Part shown: in pieces, positions 51,962 to 55,931 of the stretch | Numbering within the stretch: position 1 is the first letter of the stretch | Layout of the letters: each line of letters opens with the position of its first letter | Assembly (NCBI GenBank): GCA_017440585.1 | Contig: JAFSGW010000049.1 | Coordinates: 1 to 55,931 of the forward strand | Origin: Clostridia bacterium | GTDB taxonomy: Bacteria > Bacillota > Clostridia > UMGS1883 | DNA length: 55,931 bases | Direction of reading: 5' to 3' | The notes under the pieces: model-generated | The model's database searches: none | Told to the model about the DNA's origin: nothing | The model's input: only the letters and a program-made list of their open reading frames with translations | Translations under genes and position numbers: made by a program

Positions 51962-52462
51962 TCATTCAGCTGTATTATCTGCTCTTTTCCTCACACACAA
52001 ATAAACGCCTATTGCCACAATCACATCAATGCAAAACACAAAGGAAAAAACAGAACATACCAAAGCTTCACCGGTTTTAAGCACACCTTCATTTTTCGCT
52101 CTTAAAACTGCCGTAAGCTCTAATGTGCCCGACAATGCAATCGTAACACAGTCAAACAAAAATATTAAAATCGTTACAGCTAAAAACTGAACAAGCATAG
52201 CTCCACCCACACCAATCATAAAAAAGAAAATATATGCAGGTATATGTATAAGCTTCACAAGCATCGCCAAAAACACCTGTTTCTTAACACTTTCCTTATT
52301 TTTCAATGCAAGCACCATATTCAGAATGCAAACAGCTAACGCCACCAAAAAAGCTACTGCCGTCCCCAGAAGTGTTACTTCAAGGTCAATACTTCCCATC
52401 AACAAAATAACAGGCACATAAGGAAACAAACCCACCACTATCGCACATATAATATTTTTCAC
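51962..52462 (-). CDS. Small polytopic membrane protein B, paralogue of A
   Basis: From GTG at 52462 (GAGAGGTG six bases upstream) it is 166 aa, with about five helices and the same HIPAYIFFF, FLFDC and FCIDV segments as its neighbour. The start region GGTGATTGATGTGAAAAA nearly matches that of the flanking genes, and the upstream gene's TGA lies inside the ribosome site, so translation is probably coupled. Function unknown. Confidence 0.72.
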   Translation of the reverse strand: MKNIICAIVVGLFPYVPVILLMGSIDLEVTLLGTAVAFLVALAVCILNMVLALKNKESVKKQVFLAMLVKLIHIPAYIFFFMIGVGGAMLVQFLAVTILIFLFDCVTIALSGTLELTAVLRAKNEGVLKTGEALVCSVFSFVFCIDVIVAIGVYLCVRKRADNTAE

Positions 52463-52467
52463 ATCAA

Positions 52468-53106
52468 TCACCTCTCGCTGAATATCTCCCCAAGCCTTTC
52501 AACAGCCTGAGCCTCATTATCTCCCGTGGCACATACCAATTCTCCATCCTTGTATGCTTTTACCTCAACCTCGGTTAATTCGCCCTTGTAATTTCTCTTT
52601 TCAAAAACCTCGCCGTCAATCAGCACCTGACGACCGCAAACAATCACACGAAGTGTCTCTTTTCTGTAGCAATACTTCGCCCCGAATGCCTCATTGCACA
52701 CCTCTATTGTGTAGCCTATGGCAAGCATCGTAATAATTGCAAAGTAAAACATCATGGTTAAGTTTGCACTGAAGTGAATGCTTGCACCCCAGGCATCGTC
52801 GCCACGGTAGTTTTCAATCATCTTCGATATAACAAGCACAACCCACACAATCACAAGCATTGCATCAAAAAGAAAAATCTGCCTCACGTTCATCTTTTTC
52901 GTTCCGTTGTCCTCAAACTGCTCCATTATACGTTTATACGCCTTACGGCAAACAAACAAAACCCCGAAGGACACCACATACTGTACCAGAAGCTCCATTG
53001 CAACCTGCGCCTTGTCTCCCTCTGCCTTTATCACCATAAAAACATACATCAAAAGAAATCCCACTATAATTAAAGCGGTTAAAATACTTTCAAGCTTCTT
53101 TTTCAC
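52468..53106 (-). CDS. Four-helix membrane protein with cytoplasmic tail
   Basis: From GTG at 53106 it is 212 aa (an ATG at 53118 would overlap the upstream gene and stands too close to its site). Helices at about 9-28, 37-56, 80-98 and 115-137, then a soluble tail of about 75 residues ending GEIFSER. Weakly similar in initiation sequence, not in protein sequence, to the following two genes. Same direction, within a few bases of both neighbours. Function unknown. Confidence 0.72.
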   Translation of the reverse strand: MKKKLESILTALIIVGFLLMYVFMVIKAEGDKAQVAMELLVQYVVSFGVLFVCRKAYKRIMEQFEDNGTKKMNVRQIFLFDAMLVIVWVVLVISKMIENYRGDDAWGASIHFSANLTMMFYFAIITMLAIGYTIEVCNEAFGAKYCYRKETLRVIVCGRQVLIDGEVFEKRNYKGELTEVEVKAYKDGELVCATGDNEAQAVERLGEIFSER

Positions 53107-53111
53107 ATCAG

Positions 53112-53549
53112 TCACCATCCTCTGAAATCAAGCATAGCACTTTTGTTATATTCCAAAATAAAATATTTATCAGGTTCATCAAACTCTGTTTCAAACTTAA
53201 GTCCCATACAACCCATCCCGATAGTATGCTCTCCGTGTTCCTTCACATTCTGCATCCTCCAGAAGTGTTCATCCTCTTTAAAATGCTCTGCTAAAGTAAC
53301 ATAATCCAAGTCGCTTTTTATCAGAACAACAACATATAAATCCGTATGGTCACCCGTTCCCGAGCTGTTGCCACATTGAGCAATATGCTCTACCACAGTT
53401 GTGTTTTCAGGCATTTTTAAGCCTTCAATAACATCTTCTGTAAATCCCACAAGCAAAAAATCATTAATCTTCATAGGCACAGCAATCAATGCCCATATCA
53501 CAACTATAACTATAATTATTACTTTAATTGCCGTCAGTAGCTTCTTCAT
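53112..53549 (-). CDS. Single-helix membrane-anchored protein
   Basis: The 145-aa protein has an N-terminal helix (KVIIIVIVVIWALIAVPM) and a soluble outside part with a motif-free mix, including VVEHIAQCGNSSGTGDHTDLYVVVL and C-terminal FILEYNKSAMLDFRGW. No family recognised. It overlaps the next gene's start region. Site AGAGGGG upstream of the ATG. Upstream lies the first 34-bp GTAGGGACCGACG block (53576-53609). Confidence 0.7.
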   Translation of the reverse strand: MKKLLTAIKVIIIVIVVIWALIAVPMKINDFLLVGFTEDVIEGLKMPENTTVVEHIAQCGNSSGTGDHTDLYVVVLIKSDLDYVTLAEHFKEDEHFWRMQNVKEHGEHTIGMGCMGLKFETEFDEPDKYFILEYNKSAMLDFRGW

Positions 53550-53575
53550 TCGCCCGTTTCCCCTCTCTAAAGCTA

Positions 53576-53609
53576 TTTTGTAGGGACCGACGTCCCCGGC
53601 GGTCCGCCC
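53576..53609. repeat. GTAGGGACCGACG palindromic block, copy 1
   Basis: A 34-nt block (TTTTGTAGGGACCGACGTCC and 14 more bases) identical to 54385-54418, with internal GGACCG/CGGTCC arms. Each copy lies between the end of one and the start of the next small membrane protein gene. Confidence 0.82.
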
Positions 53610-53641
53610 TCCAACAAAAATTTAATATTTGAAATCCCACA

Positions 53642-54361
53642 TCAGACAGACATCATAGCTTCAAACCAACCAAAATATTTCAGATACAAATGCCTGTGTT
53701 TCATGGGTGTTAATGTTTTTTCCTGCCAATCAAAGGACTCTCCATATTGCGATACCTCGCAAGCATATCTGTGATATTCCGCATCCGGACCACCCCAGCT
53801 TGATGTTCCGATTCTGTTATAAGCTACCTTAAATTCGTAATTATAAATTTCTTTTCTGTAAAAATATATGGGTGCCTCGGTTAAATCTTTATCAGTTGCC
53901 CGAAGATCAAGACAAACACAGGGATAAGCCGTTGACGGTGTGCTTCCTTTATCCTCCTCTGTTTCATAAAACCCTATGCTTACATAAGTAACCGGCGATT
54001 TTGTATCATTCGACTGCGAAACGCTGATTCGGCATATATCACCATATGTACCCTCGTATTTGCTGACAATACGGCTGCAATCCTCCTCCGAAAGCCAGAG
54101 CACGTCCCAGTATTCAAGAGGCAGTCTTTCAAGAACCGCACTGTCATTTAAAACAGACAACAGCAATTCCTTATCATGTTCTGTAACTAAAGCATCAGGG
54201 CATACGTCAAGTACTTCGTCTTTTGTCATTTCATCCTTTGACTGTTGAACCGCATAGTATGGGTCAATTTTATCCAGTACAAAGCATCTTGCCACAACCG
54301 CAATATTCCAGATTACAATAAACAATAATATAAAGCCTGCCACACTCTTTGCTATTTTCAT
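53642..54361 (-). CDS. Membrane-anchored protein of unknown function
   Basis: The 239-aa protein has one N-terminal helix (AGFILLFIVIWNIAVV) and an external globular part with Asp/Glu-rich stretches, and cysteines in EEDCSRI, YGDICRIS and PCVCLDL. No recognisable domain. GGGGGAACAG precedes the ATG. It belongs by position to the small-membrane-protein run. Function unknown. Confidence 0.7.
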   Translation of the reverse strand: MKIAKSVAGFILLFIVIWNIAVVARCFVLDKIDPYYAVQQSKDEMTKDEVLDVCPDALVTEHDKELLLSVLNDSAVLERLPLEYWDVLWLSEEDCSRIVSKYEGTYGDICRISVSQSNDTKSPVTYVSIGFYETEEDKGSTPSTAYPCVCLDLRATDKDLTEAPIYFYRKEIYNYEFKVAYNRIGTSSWGGPDAEYHRYACEVSQYGESFDWQEKTLTPMKHRHLYLKYFGWFEAMMSV

Positions 54362-54384
54362 TCTGTTCCCCCTCTTTAAATCTG

Positions 54385-54418
54385 TTTTGTAGGGACCGAC
54401 GTCCCCGGCGGTCCGCCC
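54385..54418. repeat. GTAGGGACCGACG palindromic block, copy 2
   Basis: Identical over 34 nt to 53576-53609, again between two same-strand genes of the accessory run. Confidence 0.82.
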
Positions 54419-54423
54419 GGCAT

Positions 54424-54555
54424 TCAGTTAATCTTAATACCTTTATGAATTTCAAAACCGCCAATATCAAAACCCGACATAAGCAGCAACAAAATTACCA
54501 ATACTGCAACTGCAATGCTTATACCGACAAGCCACTTTTTAGTTTCTTTATCCAT
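54424..54555 (-). CDS. 43-aa single-helix membrane peptide
   Basis: This short gene is easily missed. It reads MDKETKKWLVGISIAVAV and on, with one hydrophobic helix (about 9-28) and a short tail ending IHKGIKIN. The ATG at 54555 has GAGGAAC upstream and the stop is TGA at 54424. It lies between the 239-aa gene and the divergent 164-aa gene, near the 34-bp repeat. Small membrane peptides of this kind often act as toxins, or as subunits of membrane complexes; no family is recognised. Confidence 0.65.
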   Translation of the reverse strand: MDKETKKWLVGISIAVAVLVILLLLMSGFDIGGFEIHKGIKIN

Positions 54556-54658
54556 ACAAGTTCCTCAATTCCGGATTGTCATAATCCCATTTTAATTAAT
54601 CTCATTATAGCAAATAAAATAAGCACTTTCAACAGTCATTCGTGCCACAAAGCACCTC

Positions 54659-54687
54659 TTTACTTTTCCGGCAAGTCAATATATAAT
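54659..54687 (+). promoter_or_regulatory. Promoter of the 164-aa gene
   Basis: TTTACT (54659-54664), 17-bp spacer, TATAAT (54682-54687), 25 nt before the ATG. Confidence 0.68.
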
Positions 54688-54712
54688 TAAACTGAAAGGC
54701 AGGGTTATAGAA

Positions 54713-55207
54713 ATGGCTATTTTTACAAAAACAGGATACAAAACAAAATACTGCTTAACACATCCCTGGAAGGTTATAGCTCATAAATGCTATGACCTCC
54801 GAAACGCCTGGCAGAGAGCCAATAAAGGCTACTCCTATGAGGATGTATGGAATATGGACTCCTGGTTTCTTCGCATAGTCCCTCAGATGCTCAGTGAATT
54901 TATTAGAGACCATCACGGACACCCCGTAGATATGCCGGAAGAAGAATGGGACAAAATCTTAATTCAAATGGAAAAAGCTTTCCGCAACGCTTATGAGGAA
55001 ACAACAGAATTTGAAAACCCCTATGAATTGGAATATTTAAACTCTTTAGAGCTTGACCCGAAAAACAGTACCATACAAAGCACTGCAGATGAGGCATTAA
55101 AAAACAACTACCATAATGCAGAAGAATCCCGTGAAAAACTTATGCAACAATCCTTCGACGAAGGTATGAAGTTATTCCACGAGCATTTTTACTCCTTGTG
55201 GGACTAA
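54713..55207 (+). CDS. Soluble hypothetical protein
   Basis: The 164-aa protein is charged, with many aromatic residues (YEDVWNMDSWFLRIV, then EEEWDKILIQMEKAFRNAYEE) and mostly helical by pattern. No signal, helix or catalytic motif is recognised. It ends 24 aa after ESREKLMQQSFDEGMKLF. Own promoter; no gene follows on this strand. Could be accessory or phage-derived, with no direct support. Confidence 0.72.
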   Translation: MAIFTKTGYKTKYCLTHPWKVIAHKCYDLRNAWQRANKGYSYEDVWNMDSWFLRIVPQMLSEFIRDHHGHPVDMPEEEWDKILIQMEKAFRNAYEETTEFENPYELEYLNSLELDPKNSTIQSTADEALKNNYHNAEESREKLMQQSFDEGMKLFHEHFYSLWD

Positions 55208-55248
55208 TCTCCCCGATAAAACACACTCACTTTATTACATATAACCTC

Positions 55249-55277
55249 GTAGGGGCGACCATTGGTCGCCCGTTTTC
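55249..55277. repeat. GTAGGGGCGACC palindromic block, copy 1
   Basis: GTAGGGGCGACCATTGGTCG and nine further bases, identical to 55752-55780. GGGCGACC pairs with GGTCGCCC. Similar in style to the GTAGGGACCGACG blocks near 53.6 and 54.4 kb. Confidence 0.78.
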
Positions 55278-55290
55278 CTTATCCGCACAA

Positions 55291-55462
55291 TTCAAATGAA
55301 GCATTGCACGTTGCCATATAAAGCTGTTTCTATTAAATCAAAAATAGGATTTTGCCTTAGCAAAATCCTCACCATAACCCGTCCTTGGACGGATTTCATT
55401 GCGAAGCAATTTCACCGCCTTCAAAGAAGGCGATTTCACCAATCCGCAGGATTGATTTCATT
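55291..55462 (+). repeat. Microhairpin string with TTTCA-type linker, copy 1
   Basis: Starts TTCAAATGAAGCATTGCACG. A series of short hairpins follows: AGGATTTTG/CAAAATCCT (55346-55369), CCGTCC/GGACGG (55379-55392), ATTGCGAAGCAAT (55398-55410), CGCCTTCAAAGAAGGCG (55416-55432), AATCCGCAGGATT (55441-55453), mostly joined by ATTTCA or TTTCACC. It is about 95% identical to 55572-55744. No gene is seen in 55208-55931. Confidence 0.78.
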
Positions 55463-55517
55463 GAAAAAGGACATCACCCTTTATCCCCCGTAAAGTGCAA
55501 TTCACGCCACACCCCAC

Positions 55518-55556
55518 AAATTTACCAAATGGGGACAGTCCCCTTTTGGTAAATTT
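55518..55556. repeat. GGGGACAGTCCCC hairpin
   Basis: AAATTTACCAAA pairs with TTTTGGTAAATTT, and GGGGA with TCCCC around a CAG centre. It is a compact version of the hairpins at 4749 and 44962, between the two copies of the TTTCA-type string. Confidence 0.72.
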
Positions 55557-55571
55557 CCCTCACCGTTTAAT

Positions 55572-55744
55572 TTCAAATGAAGTATTGCACGTTGTGCAAT
55601 ATAAAGCTGTTTCTATTAAATCAAAAAAGGATTTTGCCTCAGCAAAATCCTCACCATAACCCGTCCTTGGACGGATTTCATTGCGAAGCAATTTCACCGT
55701 CTTCAAAGAAGGCGATTTCACCAATCCACAGGATTGATTTCATT
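55572..55744 (+). repeat. Microhairpin string with TTTCA-type linker, copy 2
   Basis: Nearly identical to 55291-55462 with a few changes, among them CACCGTCTTC for CACCGCCTTC and CCACAGG for CCGCAGG. The ATTGCACGTTGTGCAAT hairpin near the start is fuller here. Confidence 0.8.
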
Positions 55745-55751
55745 TAACCCT

Positions 55752-55780
55752 GTAGGGGCGACCATTGGTCGCCCGTTTTC
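55752..55780. repeat. GTAGGGGCGACC palindromic block, copy 2
   Basis: Identical over 29 nt to 55249-55277, directly behind the second TTTCA-type string. Confidence 0.8.
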
Positions 55781-55829
55781 TTGTTCGCACAATTCAAATA
55801 AAGCATTGCACGTTGTGCAATGCAATTTT

Positions 55830-55911
55830 GCGATATATTTGCTGTGCAAATGCGATATATCCTCGCTATGCTCGGATGCGATATATTTTTATTAAAATAA
55901 AAATGCGATAT
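55830..55911 (-). repeat. Microhairpin string with constant GCGATAT linker
   Basis: Linker GCGATAT at 55830-55836, 55852-55858, 55878-55884 and 55905-55911 separates the hairpins ATTTGCTGTGCAAAT, ATCCTCGCTATGCTCGGAT and ATTTTTATTAAAATAAAAAT. GCGATAT is the complement of the linker ATATCGC at 4638-4715, so this is the same type of string on the other strand. A further hairpin ATTGCACGTTGTGCAAT precedes it. The string may run past the right edge. Confidence 0.82.
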
Positions 55912-55931
55912 GACATAAATCCCTTCACGCC

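Noticed and set aside
55296-55493. 65-codon frame in the right-end repeats
   Set aside because: Lies within the TTTCA-type string; artefact of the repeat.
55291-55744. Possible CRISPR array
   Set aside because: The repeated units are palindromic strings of different sizes with two near-identical long copies; no constant repeat with unique spacers and no cas genes.

Overview
The window comes from a Gram-positive, spore-forming member of class Clostridia, probably an uncultured or gut-type lineage. The evidence is Spo0A, SpoIVB and a PdaA-like cortex deacetylase, the SCIFF peptide/maturase pair beside secDF, RNase J, a group II ECF module, strong AGGAGG-type ribosome binding sites and sigma-A promoters with 17-bp spacers. 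Most genes lie on the minus strand. I saw no rRNA, tRNA, CRISPR array, transposase or phage gene.

Layout. 1-273: start of a secreted protein cut by the window edge. 684-2355: rpsB-tsf with a long leader. 2691-4508: two zinc-ribbon proteins, a small Cys-rich protein and a divergent HTH regulator. 4881-7041: nadB-nadC. 7232-11971: a secreted GH43/LamG enzyme and a secreted partner. 12065-19027: a long same-strand block read as methyltransferase, ecfA1, ecfA2, ecfT, truA, a DUF5711-like protein, a CvpA-like protein and finally a CARF-nuclease of the DUF1887/Card1 type. 19171-20387: split ThrE-type exporter. 20444-28869: spo0A, SNF symporter, MATE pump, SLH/NAGPA protein, TrmH-family methyltransferase, spoIVB and pdaA-like. 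29209-33906: secF, secD, SCIFF maturase, SCIFF peptide and a small membrane protein. 33936-47704: RNase J, a two-subunit ABC exporter with its MarR regulator, NUDIX, cytidylate-kinase-like protein, typA, HD protein, AAA kinase, pyruvate kinase and M24 peptidase. 47882-49910: coiled-coil membrane protein and pyridoxal kinase. 50193-55931: accessory region with a triple-repeat secreted protein, a run of small unknown membrane proteins (one of 43 aa) and a repeat-rich end.

The main novelty is in the non-coding DNA. (1) An 82-86 nt hairpin element, with two longer relatives, sits directly behind stop codons at five places. Its arms change together between copies, so a conserved structure is likely, and two copies bracket the SCIFF maturase gene. 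(2) Strings of tiny hairpins are joined by a constant 7-nt linker (ATATCGC or its complement) at two places 51 kb apart; a second string type with a TTTCA-like linker is duplicated at the right end. (3) Large GGGACTGTCCC hairpins occupy convergent gene junctions. Among proteins, the orphan CARF-nuclease at the end of a housekeeping gene block and the HH-x-MNR triple-repeat secreted protein deserve most attention.

Functional links that can be inferred: SecDF beside the SCIFF genes suggests export of the modified peptide; the PdaA-like protein and SpoIVB are arranged as one sporulation transcript; the MarR operator overlaps its own -10 box, so the ABC exporter is probably derepressed by a ligand.
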